DNA of 64,000 bases, from the NCBI GenBank assembly GCA_045640525.1, contig JAZUFE010000029.1, positions 1 through 64,000 of the forward strand, written 5' to 3'. The notes under the pieces were generated by a model. That model saw only the letters and a program-made list of their open reading frames with translations, was not told the DNA's origin and did not search any database. The stretch's first letter is position 1. Each line of letters starts with the position of its first letter. This document shows, piece by piece, positions 18,403 to 27,639 of the stretch. The stretch comes from JAILLW01 sp045640525. GTDB lineage: Bacteria; Bacillota; Clostridia; Lachnospirales; Lachnospiraceae. A program made the position numbers and the translations under genes.

Positions 18403-19554
18403 ATGGTAGACAATAAAGCAGCGACCCTCCGTGATGAATCTGTAATCAAGAGCATCACAGAGGGTCTTGATTTAAACAATCCAACTGATATTATTAAAGT
18501 GTATAAAGAGCTTCAGTCAGGCATGTATTTTTTTGAGTCTCAAACAGGAAGAGATTTCGATGATGAGATATATGAAAAATATCAGGAAGTGGTGAAAGGT
18601 CAAATTTCTTCCGCCAATGCGAAAGCCGAAAAGCCTTCAAAAAGTAAAAAACCGGTCAAATCCGCCAAACCGGTTGGAACTGTTTTAAAGTCGGAGAAGG
18701 AGAGCAGGAAGGTTAAAACTTCTTTAAATGACGGCTCTTTGGATAAACTTGTTGAATTGGAATTGAAGAAAAGAGAAAAAAGAAGAAAAATCCTTCTTTT
18801 TTTAGCTTCTTTGATAGCAATCGGTTCATTGGGATATTTTGCATTTTACTATTTCATGAGTTCAAGAACCACATCCGATTATGAGGAACTGGCCGAATTG
18901 AAAAAAGCCAGATCTTTGGGCGGGGCCCTAACCCAGGAAGAGTATAAGGTTAATTTGACCGATCAGAGTCTTCCGGGAGTATTGCCCGAATATCAATTGC
19001 TTTTTGAAAAGAACAAGAAGCTGATAGGATGGTTGACGATTGAGGGGACTAAAATAGACTATCCTGTAATGCAGACCGTTGATAATGAATACTATCTTAA
19101 TCATAATTTCGATCAGCAGAAGGATAATAACGGTTCTTTGTTCTTGGATTGCGGTTGCAGTGCATATCCAAGATCAACCAATATGATAATTTACGGACAT
19201 CATATGAAATCGGGTAATATGTTCGGCAATCTTCAGAAGTTCGCCAAGGAATCATATTGGAAGGAGCATCAATATATAATTTTTGATACGATATATGAGC
19301 ATGCAACATATCAGGTTATGTATGCATTCTATTCAAAGGTTTATGACAACGATGAATTGGTTTTCAAATACTATCAGTTTATTGATGCCAATTCGCCTAA
19401 AGAATTCGATTATTACATGGGCGAAATGAAAGAGTTGAGCTTGTATGACACAGGCGTTACGGCTAAGTATGGGGATACGTTATTAACGCTTTCAACGTGT
19501 GATCATTCTCAAACGGACGGCAGATTTGCTGTTGTTGCTAAACGAATCAGTTAG
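18403..19554 (+). CDS. Class-B-like sortase
   Basis: Membrane-bound transpeptidase that cuts sorting signals and links proteins to the cell wall. The catalytic triad is complete: His266 in IYGHHM, Cys366 in LSTCDHS and Arg374 in DGRFAVVAKR. The order of elements and the region between His and Cys fit sortase B (KLIGWLTIEGTKIDYPVMQ is typical). Unusually, about 125 residues of Lys/Ser/Pro-rich cytosolic sequence precede the single membrane segment (about 129-152); sortase B usually has its membrane anchor at the very N-terminus. The ATG lies one base after the leuS stop with no clear ribosome site, consistent with translational coupling. The two large surface proteins downstream carry matching C-terminal sorting signals and are its likely substrates. 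Confidence 0.88.
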   Translation: MVDNKAATLRDESVIKSITEGLDLNNPTDIIKVYKELQSGMYFFESQTGRDFDDEIYEKYQEVVKGQISSANAKAEKPSKSKKPVKSAKPVGTVLKSEKESRKVKTSLNDGSLDKLVELELKKREKRRKILLFLASLIAIGSLGYFAFYYFMSSRTTSDYEELAELKKARSLGGALTQEEYKVNLTDQSLPGVLPEYQLLFEKNKKLIGWLTIEGTKIDYPVMQTVDNEYYLNHNFDQQKDNNGSLFLDCGCSAYPRSTNMIIYGHHMKSGNMFGNLQKFAKESYWKEHQYIIFDTIYEHATYQVMYAFYSKVYDNDELVFKYYQFIDANSPKEFDYYMGEMKELSLYDTGVTAKYGDTLLTLSTCDHSQTDGRFAVVAKRIS

Positions 19555-19572
19555 GGATAAGGGAGGTATTTT

Positions 19573-21318
19573 ATGCAATTGGGTATGAATAAGGGGTTGG
19601 AGAACCGCGAAAAGGTTAAGAGTTACAAAAATTTCAATGTGGCGGTATATATGCCTGTTCAAGAGGTGCTGTACTTTTTGGAGAATAGGGAATCTGCCGA
19701 AAAGATGCTTGGACACCTTACGGATAATGTCAAAATAGGAAGAGTATATATTGAGAATTATAGATCTCAAGTCTTTGCCACCAAGGAACAGCTTGTAGAG
19801 GCGAAGAAATTGTTCGAAGCTAAGGGTATTGCATGTTCTGGCGGAATTACAACATGTGATGATGATTCGAGAAGGGGATTTGCATCGTTATGCTATTCAA
19901 ATCCTACTCATAGAAATATTATTGAAAGCTCAATTCAGGATTTGGCAGAAGTGTTTGATGAGATTATATTTGACGACTTCTATTTCTTAAACTGCCGCTG
20001 CGAGGACTGTATTAAGGCTAAAGGTACAAGAACGTGGTCACAGTTTAGATTGGATCAAAAGAGGGAAGTTACCGAAAACCTTGTGATGAAGGTGGCTCAT
20101 AAAGCTAATCCCGAGTGCAATGTTATTGTTAAATTCCCGCAATGGTATGAAGCATTTAACGAAACCGGATATGATTTGAAAACAGATCCGGAGCTTTTTG
20201 ATTCGATATATACGGGAACCGAAACAAGAAATCCCGATTATTCGCAGCAACATCTTCCGAAATATCTAAGCTATTTTATCATGAGATATTTTGAGAGCGC
20301 TGCCAAAACAAGAAATCTCGGAGGATGGTTTGATCCTTTTGAATGTAATTACAATTTGTCATCATATTTGGAACAAGGATACCTTACCTTGTTTGGCAAA
20401 GCTAAAGAAGTAACCCTGTTTTGCATGGGAGCGTTGGTTCAGGATTCAAGTTTTAGATTATTTGCACCGGCTGTGGGAGAGATGTTTGAAGAACTTGATT
20501 CGTATTTGGATAAGCTCGGTAATCCTGTAGGTGTGAGCGCATACAGACCGCATAACGGCAGAGGCGAAGATAATATTCACAGCTATCTTGGAATGTGCGG
20601 AATACCTTTCGAACCTACATTGGATTATGATTATGAGGCCAAATCGGTATTTTTGTCAGAAGGCGCTTCGTATGACGAAGAAATAATCGACAAGATGAAG
20701 AAGTCCTTAAAAAACGGTGCGGATGTTATCGTTACTTCCGGATTCTTGAGAAGAATGGGTGACAAATTTGAAGAATTTGCCAATGTAAAGTATTCATCAA
20801 GAAAGGCATTGGTTAAGGATTATGCGGACAGTAAGGATCACGGGCTGAGCATAAGCGGTAAATATGCTGCAGACGAGAGTATTATTATTCCGCAAATCGA
20901 CTTTAATACCAACGATGTTTGGGAACTTGCGGCTGCATACGGAACCGGTAATAATTTCCCCATAGCTTTAAGATGGTGCTATGACAAGGGCCGTGTCTGC
21001 GTTATCACAATACCGGACAATATGGGAGATCTTTATCATTATCCGGTGAGAATACTGAATGTAATAAGAGGATTGTTTGAAAACAGCATGGATATTTCGG
21101 TATCCGCACCTGCTAAGGTTCAACTGTTTGCATATGATAATGATGTTGCTATCATTCGTTCGGATTTGGAATACTCTGAAAACGTTACGTTGAATCTTCC
21201 TCAGAATGTTGTCGGAGCCAAAGACATGGTTTCGGGCAGGATGTATAAAGCAGTTGCTTCAAGAATAACCATCAATATGGCACCCGGAGTTAATTACGTA
21301 CTCAAATTCGCACGCTAA
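19573..21318 (+). CDS. Uncharacterised barrel-like protein in sortase locus
   Basis: I do not recognise a named family with confidence. The 581-aa protein has no signal peptide or membrane segment, so it should be cytosolic. The first 330 residues alternate strands and helices as in a TIM barrel, with an acidic strand end IIFDDFYF (Asp134, Asp135) followed by a C-x-C-x2-C cluster (Cys141, Cys143, Cys146) that could bind a metal. Residues 330-500 resemble the alpha/beta domain that follows barrels in some glycoside hydrolases, and the C-terminal 80 residues look like a beta domain. A glycoside-hydrolase-like fold is therefore possible (inference). GGGAGG sits 6 nt before the ATG. It lies between the sortase and a small membrane protein and overlaps the latter by one base. 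Confidence 0.45.
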   Translation: MQLGMNKGLENREKVKSYKNFNVAVYMPVQEVLYFLENRESAEKMLGHLTDNVKIGRVYIENYRSQVFATKEQLVEAKKLFEAKGIACSGGITTCDDDSRRGFASLCYSNPTHRNIIESSIQDLAEVFDEIIFDDFYFLNCRCEDCIKAKGTRTWSQFRLDQKREVTENLVMKVAHKANPECNVIVKFPQWYEAFNETGYDLKTDPELFDSIYTGTETRNPDYSQQHLPKYLSYFIMRYFESAAKTRNLGGWFDPFECNYNLSSYLEQGYLTLFGKAKEVTLFCMGALVQDSSFRLFAPAVGEMFEELDSYLDKLGNPVGVSAYRPHNGRGEDNIHSYLGMCGIPFEPTLDYDYEAKSVFLSEGASYDEEIIDKMKKSLKNGADVIVTSGFLRRMGDKFEEFANVKYSSRKALVKDYADSKDHGLSISGKYAADESIIIPQIDFNTNDVWELAAAYGTGNNFPIALRWCYDKGRVCVITIPDNMGDLYHYPVRILNVIRGLFENSMDISVSAPAKVQLFAYDNDVAIIRSDLEYSENVTLNLPQNVVGAKDMVSGRMYKAVASRITINMAPGVNYVLKFAR

Positions 21319-21980
21319 TGGATTTTGATACCTTAAGAATTATTTTGAACATAATTTCATATTTGGGAATCGGATTTTCGTTCGGTTTTATGATATTTGC
21401 AATTATAAGCCCGCAGCACAGGGATATTTTGGGTAAATCCTTTATATGCCTTGTGTTGTCGGTGCTTACTTTTGCTGTTATGAATTTTAATTTGATTTTT
21501 GGGGTAAAGATAAATATACCGAAAGAAATTTCGGGTAATCAGACCCAGGAATACATGGTCAAGGCTTTTGAGGATAACGAACACATCAAGGATGTTATTT
21601 ATAATACGGATGGTTCGGTGACCTTGGTAATGGGAGTTCTTGACAGATATTTGATTCTCCATTCGCTTAGACAAAGCTTTGACGAAGAACTTGAAAAGTT
21701 GCTGAACAATAAGGAATTGAAGATTTACAATATCGAACATAATGATGATTTTACGGAGTTTAACATCAGCATAATAAGAAAAGATGTAGCTTTGGAAGAT
21801 CAATTGATGGCGGTAGGTTATTTTATGTACGGTGAGGTCTTTAACATTGTTAAAGGACTTGAATCCGACAGTATAAATATTAAGGTTACGTATACGAGTG
21901 CACTAAATGACAGCGTCATAGGTGAATTTGAATCGAATCCGCCCAAGCAGGATTCATCGGTTGAGACATCTGAGAATTAA
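21318..21980 (+). CDS. Small membrane protein of unknown function
   Basis: A 220-aa protein with two membrane segments near the N-terminus (about residues 8-30 and 40-62) and a soluble remainder of about 150 residues rich in charged residues, ending in a Pro/Ser/Glu tail. No family recognised. Its ATG overlaps the stop codon of the preceding gene (TAATG), so the two are translationally coupled. It is the last gene before the promoter of the large surface proteins. Confidence 0.6.
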   Translation: MDFDTLRIILNIISYLGIGFSFGFMIFAIISPQHRDILGKSFICLVLSVLTFAVMNFNLIFGVKINIPKEISGNQTQEYMVKAFEDNEHIKDVIYNTDGSVTLVMGVLDRYLILHSLRQSFDEELEKLLNNKELKIYNIEHNDDFTEFNISIIRKDVALEDQLMAVGYFMYGEVFNIVKGLESDSINIKVTYTSALNDSVIGEFESNPPKQDSSVETSEN

Positions 21981-22010
21981 TTCAACACCACAATATCTTG
22001 TAATTACCCC

Positions 22011-22038
22011 TTGAAATTCAAACAAAATATAGTAAAAT
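22011..22038 (+). promoter_or_regulatory. Promoter of the surface-protein pair
   Basis: TTGAAA at 22011-22016 and TAAAAT at 22033-22038 with a 16-bp spacer. Predicted start near 22045, giving a leader of about 120 nt. Confidence 0.5.
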
Positions 22039-22058
22039 ATAGATTGTATGAGTGTAAA

Positions 22059-22094
22059 AAGGGGTTATTCTGCGAATTTTCGCGAAAAACCCTT
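22059..22094 (+). repeat. Leader stem-loop before the first surface-protein gene
   Basis: Outer arms AAGGGGTT (22059-22066) and AAACCCTT (22087-22094) enclose an inner perfect stem GCGAA/TTCGC (22072-22083). There is no T run, so it is not a normal terminator. It may act as an mRNA leader structure. Confidence 0.45.
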
Positions 22095-22168
22095 AAGAAA
22101 TGCATATATTTTTTCGATATTAATATTGATATGCCGTTAGAGTATAGTACGGCACAGAGGGGTTCAAA

Positions 22169-25100
22169 ATGGACAATTCCGAGAACAGAAGAATTTTGAC
22201 AACGCAGCAAATCAGAGCCATGGAAGCTGAGAAGGCTGCCAAAGAGGCCGAAATGAATAAGAAAAAGGCTAAAGTCGAAGATAAGAAAAAAACTTCGACT
22301 AAGAAGAGTGCAGATTCTCCGAAACCTAAAAGACATATGAAAAAGCAGGCCAGAAGAACAATTGCCGGGGTTATTATGGCTTCAGCCATTGTTGTTGCCG
22401 CACTGCCTGTCAAAGAGATAGAAGCTTCAAACACGAAGATTAACGAAAATGCCGATACGAGAACTGCAACATTGGATTATGATGCTGCATCGGCAGCAAG
22501 TCCCGATATAGATTTCCCGGGCTTTACAAGCCTTGACCCTTCGGGACAAACTACAAGTACTTCATATGTGGTAAGACAGCTTTCGGACGGAACATGGTCT
22601 TGGGACTGGCAGTTTAAGTATTATGTGGCTACGGTTGCAGGAAGCGATGGATCTTCAACAGGTGCCATTATCTCCGAATATAATTCTACATATCCCGAAG
22701 TTGCAATTACTCTTAACAATCATGCATATACAGACTATTTTACTTATACTACGGATCAATTCAGCGCTTTTTATTCTACAGGAAAGGGTTCGGAAACCCA
22801 TACCGTAACTTATGAAGAATGGCTTGACAAGAAAAGCGGTTCTTCGGCACCGAATGTAGATTGGTTTGTTAAATATAACAAAGAAAACTATGATATTTTT
22901 GCACAGGCTTGTCAGGAATATTATGATGCCAAGAATCAGTATGATATAGATTTGGTTAACTACAATAATGAGCATGCGGCCTGGGTTACGGATCACAGTA
23001 ACTGGCAGACCAAAAAGGATGCATATGATGCATGGGTTGCCGCAGGTTCGGATCCGGCGACCAAACCCGAAGAACCGGGTGATGAACCTCAGGAGCCTCA
23101 GCCTCCGACAGAGCCGGTTAAGCCTTCTGCCATCAATTGCGTACCTGCTACTGATTTTGACAATGACAAGAAGTGTACTTTTATTTGTGATATTCTCCAT
23201 GAAGAAGGAACACTGCACGGTAGCGGATATAAGCTTATTTCCGTAGCGGATAATGTAACGGATCCGACATCTCCGGTTACCAAGTTCATATATATGGCCC
23301 AGGGAGGAATACCTGACGGTGATGCTACGAATGACCCCAAGGGTTTTTTGGTTCACGAGTTGTCGAAATCGATTTTGGGTATCGCATCATGTACCTATGA
23401 TGCGGAAGGAAATCCCAGCGGTTCGTTTGCAAATATTAGTAACGTTAAGACATTAACGCTTCCGGAAGAAATTAAATATATCGGAAACGGAGCTTTCCAG
23501 AATTCCTTCATTGAATCTGTTACTTTCACAAATGTTCGTGATGTCGGTAACCGAGCATTCAAAGATTGCGGACAACTGTCACAGGTTACGCTTGATAACG
23601 CAACAACCGGCATAGGTAAAGAGGCATTCTATAACTGTGACAAATTAACAAGAGTTGATTTTACGGAGAACATGGGAACCGTAGGTTTCGGTGCATTCGC
23701 AGACTGTGCCAAACTGTCAACAGTTGATATGAATCCCATCACGGCCAATTGTGATATTGCTCCGTACGCTTTCTATGATGATTATATGCTGTCAAGCTTC
23801 GATATGGGCGAATCTTCAGGTGTTAAAAATATCGGAGAAGCAGCGTTTGCGGTTTCTTCCGTACCTTCGGGCGGATGGACAGATGTGGTTTTGCCGTCAC
23901 AGATTACCGGTGCACCGAATAATGAATTGGGTGATTTGCTGTTTGCGGGAAGAAACAACATTAAGTCTGTTGAATTCCCCAAGAACTATGCTAACGGTAC
24001 CACTGCGATTGAGATACCTTCAAGTATGTTTAAGGGATGTACTAACCTTGAGAAGGTTAACTTCAATATGGGACAGGGAAGCACGATTAATTCTTATGCC
24101 AACTTTAAGAAGGATGGTTCGGGCTTTACATACAATGATTTATTCAGAGATGTTATTAATCCCGAATTCAAGGTTTACGGCCCCGAATTCAATACATCGG
24201 GAGAAAAGGCATATCCTCGTCAGTCAACATGGCAGGCCTTTACTTCCGTGTCTGACTATGTACCTTATGTTTATGTAGATGCTTCGGGAGTGGAGTGCTA
24301 CGAAGTATCGGATGGTACGTACCTTCTGCAGATTGATGATAACGGTACATTGACAAGCTGTGAACTTGTTAATCCGTCCATAACGGAAATAGATTTGGTT
24401 ATTCCTCAGTATGTTGGAAATACCAAGGTTGTAAGCATTGCTACAGACTGCTTCTCGGATAATGTCAAAGAGAAGATTAGGAGTATTACCGTAGAAGACG
24501 GAGGCCTTGAGAATCTTCAGGCAGGCGTATTTAAAGGACTGCCGATACTTAAATGGATAGATATAGGAGATTCGGTTAAAGCCATAGGAGATAACTGCTT
24601 CGCAGACTGCCCTAAGCTTGAAGAAGCTTCAATAGGCTCGGGTGTGGCTTCTATCGGTAAGGAAGCTTTCACCAATTGTCCCAACTTCACGGATGCGTAT
24701 TTTGATACACCGTCGGTAGGATATGAAAACTTCACAATAGGTACGGATGCGTTCAAGACGGATTCAGGTAAGCTTACATTCCACGGGGATATAGTTAAAG
24801 GCTATGCACCGTTTGACTTTGCGGTTGGTAAAGATACGGGTGTGATTGACAACCAGGGTGGCAGAATCTGCTACAAGAGTCAGTCGCCTACATTCCTTAC
24901 CTGTATGTATGACAATAAGACAGGCGAGGTAGTCTTGCTTGATTATCCAAGATATACGGAATTGGATGATGTCCACAAAGATTATTGCGAAGATCGAGAA
25001 AAGGAATTAACCAAGAAGTATACTGCAGATACCAATCTTAATAAAAACGCTCAGGATGACTTCTACAGACTGTGGGTTGAAGAAATAGATGCTGACGGAA

Positions 25101-27637
25101 ACCTTAAGCCTACGGCACAGACTTTGTACGAAGATAATCAGTACGGACCGTTTGTTTCGGATGAGTCATATGAAAGATTTATTAAAGAATACTATCCGTA
25201 TGACGATACCGATACAACGAATCCAAACAACAGATTCTATACAAATCCTACGACGGTTAATACTGCACTTGCACCTGACGGATATTGGGAACAGTATAAT
25301 TACAGCATTATCGATAACTACGAAAAACCCGGACAAGGTGACTGGAATTCTCCTACCAACGAAGAATTGGCATGGATAGGAAGCTGTATTAACCTTGATA
25401 TTCCCGAAGGTATTACATCTTTGGACGCATACGGTTTCTTTGATGCGGTTGAAAACAGTAAGAACCTTAATAAGTACTTCCTTGGCTCATCTACTCTTAA
25501 GATTTCGCATGACGATCATAGCGATGAGGCCGTACCCGGTGTATTAAGCGGTAAATATCAGGATTATTTGGATACAACTTCCGAAGAAGCTAAAAAGTAT
25601 GAAACCAAGATTAAGGGTAATGACCGTGTTGAGACAATTACTCTTCATGATATTAAATCGCTTCCGGATTATTGCTTTGACAGCTGTGAAAGACTTACAA
25701 CGATAACCTTGGGTGATGATTTGTCCGAAATGGGAGTATCACCTTTCAGAGGTTGTGCAAATCTTGAAATAATTAACGGTAACGATTATTTCGCTGCCGA
25801 AAATAAGATAATTTATACGGCACTTCCGGATGGTACTTATTCGATTAAGGAATGTATGCCGTCAAGAGGTAACAATTCTGATTCCAAGATTTCACCCGCC
25901 ACCGATCCTTTGATTGCCCAGGTCAGCGAAATCGAAAAGGGAGCTTTTGAAGACTGTGACAAAGTGGTTGTCGTAGACCTTGAAAAAGCGGATAAATTGC
26001 AGATTGTTACTGAAGATGCATTTAATGATTGTGATAATTTGCAGACAGTATATTTACCTTCATCGGTTAACCGTATTGAGGCAAGAGCTTTCGGTAAGAA
26101 CGATCCTATTACCGTTCAGATACCGGGTATTGAGGTGGATATAGATACATCTGCATTTGAACATACGCCTACCAATACCATTAAGACCTATGAAGACTCT
26201 GCGGCATTGGATTATGCGAAGTACTATAAGATGAATTGGGAGATAATTTCCAACAGATATAAGGTTCAGTTCGTGGATTCCGACGGTACGGAGATTCTGA
26301 CTTATAAAGATGTACTTGAAGGAACAGCGGTTGACGAACCGAGCCCTGCACCTACCAAGAAGGATTATACCTTTGTAGGATGGAGTGATGACGGATATAA
26401 GAAGGTATTGAAGGATGTATATACCATTGCTCAGTGGCATCCGAATTCATCCAACAGACATGTCATTACATTCTATGATGAAGATATGAAGACGGTTCTT
26501 TATACTCAGGAATGTGACGACGGAAAGGGCGTTGTACCTCCGCAGGCACCTGTCAAGGAAGGTAAGACATTTAAGGCATGGGTTCCCAATACATTTACTA
26601 CCGGTGTAACTAAGGATATGGAAGTAGTTGCGGTTTATGAATCGGGAACCAAACCGAGTCCTACCAAAGCACCGGGCCCCGATCCTACATCAAAACCGGG
26701 AGCAACTCCTACACCTACACCTAAGTCAGGTGAAGAAGGTAAGGCTAAGACATATACTGTATCCGTATCGGGCGGTTCCGGTTCCGGAAGTTATCCTGCG
26801 GGTCAGGTTGTAGCTATTACAGCTTATGATATGGGTACGGGACAGAATTTTGACAGATGGACGACTTCAACTGCCGGAGTGGCATTTGCGGGTCCCGAAT
26901 CACCGTCGACATTCTTCGTAATGCCTGCTTCTAACGTTGCAATTACGGCTACGTACAAGACAGGCGGCAGCAATGGCAACGGAGGAAGTAACGGAGGAAG
27001 CAATAATAACGGCGGCAATAATGGAGGTAACGGAAACAACGGAAATTCATCAAATAACTCAGGCAGTGGAACTACCGTACAGGTAACCAAGGGAGGAATT
27101 TCCAATACAGGTGTTGCAGGTGCAACGGTTTCGGGATCTACGGATAATTTCGTAGTTAAGGTAACCGATGACCAGACAGCTTCCGATTTGGCATTGACAG
27201 CTTTACAGAACAGATTCGGTGATATCAGCAGACTTAAATATTTACCGATGGATATATCTTTGTACGATTCAACGGGAACGATTAAGATTGCGGACACTAC
27301 GGGAATTTCGGTTAATCTGACATTACCGTTGCCGGATGAATTGGCTCCGTATGCAGGAAACAACAGGATTGCATCTTGCGAAGGCGGCAGCCTCGAAGAT
27401 TTGAATTCAAGATTCACTACGGTTGACGGGGTACCTTGTATAAGCTTTACGGCATCACACTTCAGTCCTTATGTGATTTATGTGGATACGGCTAATCTTA
27501 CTGAAGCAACGATAGATGTTACTCCTAAAACAGGTGATCCTATTCACCCGAAGTGGTTCCTTGCAATAGGTTTGGCTTGCGTTTCGGTAATTTTGTTCTT
27601 TAAGAGAGATAAGAGAGGAACACCAAAGGCAGTATAG
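22169..27637 (+). CDS. Giant BspA-type LRR surface protein with sortase signal
   Basis: An 1822-aa cell-wall protein. The N-terminus has about 62 charged Lys/Glu/Ala-rich residues before one hydrophobic segment (about 64-82), an unusually long export signal. Next come a region of unknown fold (90-330) with a Pro/Glu linker, BspA-type (LRR_5) leucine-rich repeats with the ...IGxxAFxxCxxL... rhythm in several blocks (about 410-910 and 1130-1350), then InlB-type repeats (two near 1365-1490, one divergent near 1525-1600), a Thr/Pro linker, and a Gly/Asn linker encoded at 26962-27066. A C-terminal domain (about 1635-1775) is shared with the next gene. The tail is TPKTGD (1785-1790), IHPKWF, a membrane segment and a basic end: a sortase signal. 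BspA-type repeats often bind host or matrix proteins (family knowledge); the ligand here is unknown. Confidence 0.85.
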   Translation: MDNSENRRILTTQQIRAMEAEKAAKEAEMNKKKAKVEDKKKTSTKKSADSPKPKRHMKKQARRTIAGVIMASAIVVAALPVKEIEASNTKINENADTRTATLDYDAASAASPDIDFPGFTSLDPSGQTTSTSYVVRQLSDGTWSWDWQFKYYVATVAGSDGSSTGAIISEYNSTYPEVAITLNNHAYTDYFTYTTDQFSAFYSTGKGSETHTVTYEEWLDKKSGSSAPNVDWFVKYNKENYDIFAQACQEYYDAKNQYDIDLVNYNNEHAAWVTDHSNWQTKKDAYDAWVAAGSDPATKPEEPGDEPQEPQPPTEPVKPSAINCVPATDFDNDKKCTFICDILHEEGTLHGSGYKLISVADNVTDPTSPVTKFIYMAQGGIPDGDATNDPKGFLVHELSKSILGIASCTYDAEGNPSGSFANISNVKTLTLPEEIKYIGNGAFQNSFIESVTFTNVRDVGNRAFKDCGQLSQVTLDNATTGIGKEAFYNCDKLTRVDFTENMGTVGFGAFADCAKLSTVDMNPITANCDIAPYAFYDDYMLSSFDMGESSGVKNIGEAAFAVSSVPSGGWTDVVLPSQITGAPNNELGDLLFAGRNNIKSVEFPKNYANGTTAIEIPSSMFKGCTNLEKVNFNMGQGSTINSYANFKKDGSGFTYNDLFRDVINPEFKVYGPEFNTSGEKAYPRQSTWQAFTSVSDYVPYVYVDASGVECYEVSDGTYLLQIDDNGTLTSCELVNPSITEIDLVIPQYVGNTKVVSIATDCFSDNVKEKIRSITVEDGGLENLQAGVFKGLPILKWIDIGDSVKAIGDNCFADCPKLEEASIGSGVASIGKEAFTNCPNFTDAYFDTPSVGYENFTIGTDAFKTDSGKLTFHGDIVKGYAPFDFAVGKDTGVIDNQGGRICYKSQSPTFLTCMYDNKTGEVVLLDYPRYTELDDVHKDYCEDREKELTKKYTADTNLNKNAQDDFYRLWVEEIDADGNLKPTAQTLYEDNQYGPFVSDESYERFIKEYYPYDDTDTTNPNNRFYTNPTTVNTALAPDGYWEQYNYSIIDNYEKPGQGDWNSPTNEELAWIGSCINLDIPEGITSLDAYGFFDAVENSKNLNKYFLGSSTLKISHDDHSDEAVPGVLSGKYQDYLDTTSEEAKKYETKIKGNDRVETITLHDIKSLPDYCFDSCERLTTITLGDDLSEMGVSPFRGCANLEIINGNDYFAAENKIIYTALPDGTYSIKECMPSRGNNSDSKISPATDPLIAQVSEIEKGAFEDCDKVVVVDLEKADKLQIVTEDAFNDCDNLQTVYLPSSVNRIEARAFGKNDPITVQIPGIEVDIDTSAFEHTPTNTIKTYEDSAALDYAKYYKMNWEIISNRYKVQFVDSDGTEILTYKDVLEGTAVDEPSPAPTKKDYTFVGWSDDGYKKVLKDVYTIAQWHPNSSNRHVITFYDEDMKTVLYTQECDDGKGVVPPQAPVKEGKTFKAWVPNTFTTGVTKDMEVVAVYESGTKPSPTKAPGPDPTSKPGATPTPTPKSGEEGKAKTYTVSVSGGSGSGSYPAGQVVAITAYDMGTGQNFDRWTTSTAGVAFAGPESPSTFFVMPASNVAITATYKTGGSNGNGGSNGGSNNNGGNNGGNGNNGNSSNNSGSGTTVQVTKGGISNTGVAGATVSGSTDNFVVKVTDDQTASDLALTALQNRFGDISRLKYLPMDISLYDSTGTIKIADTTGISVNLTLPLPDELAPYAGNNRIASCEGGSLEDLNSRFTTVDGVPCISFTASHFSPYVIYVDTANLTEATIDVTPKTGDPIHPKWFLAIGLACVSVILFFKRDKRGTPKAV
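26962..27066 (+). repeat. Low-complexity Gly/Asn/Ser linker coding repeat
   Basis: About 105 bp of degenerate GGN/AAY/AGY triplets encoding a flexible Gly-Asn-Ser linker between the last InlB-type repeat and the C-terminal domain. Such tracts can change length by slippage in multiples of three. Confidence 0.7.
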
Positions 27638-27639
27638 AT

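Noticed and set aside
22655..23356. A 233-codon frame on the - strand under the surface protein
   Set aside because: Overlaps the strongly supported + strand gene, no ribosome site or domain.
26962..27066. Possible CRISPR-like or minisatellite array
   Set aside because: Degenerate in-frame Gly/Asn codons without regular repeat-spacer units.
26824..27417. A 197-codon frame on the - strand under the 1822-aa surface protein
   Set aside because: Caused by the repetitive Gly/Asn coding tract; the residues are a Pro/Leu-rich shadow.
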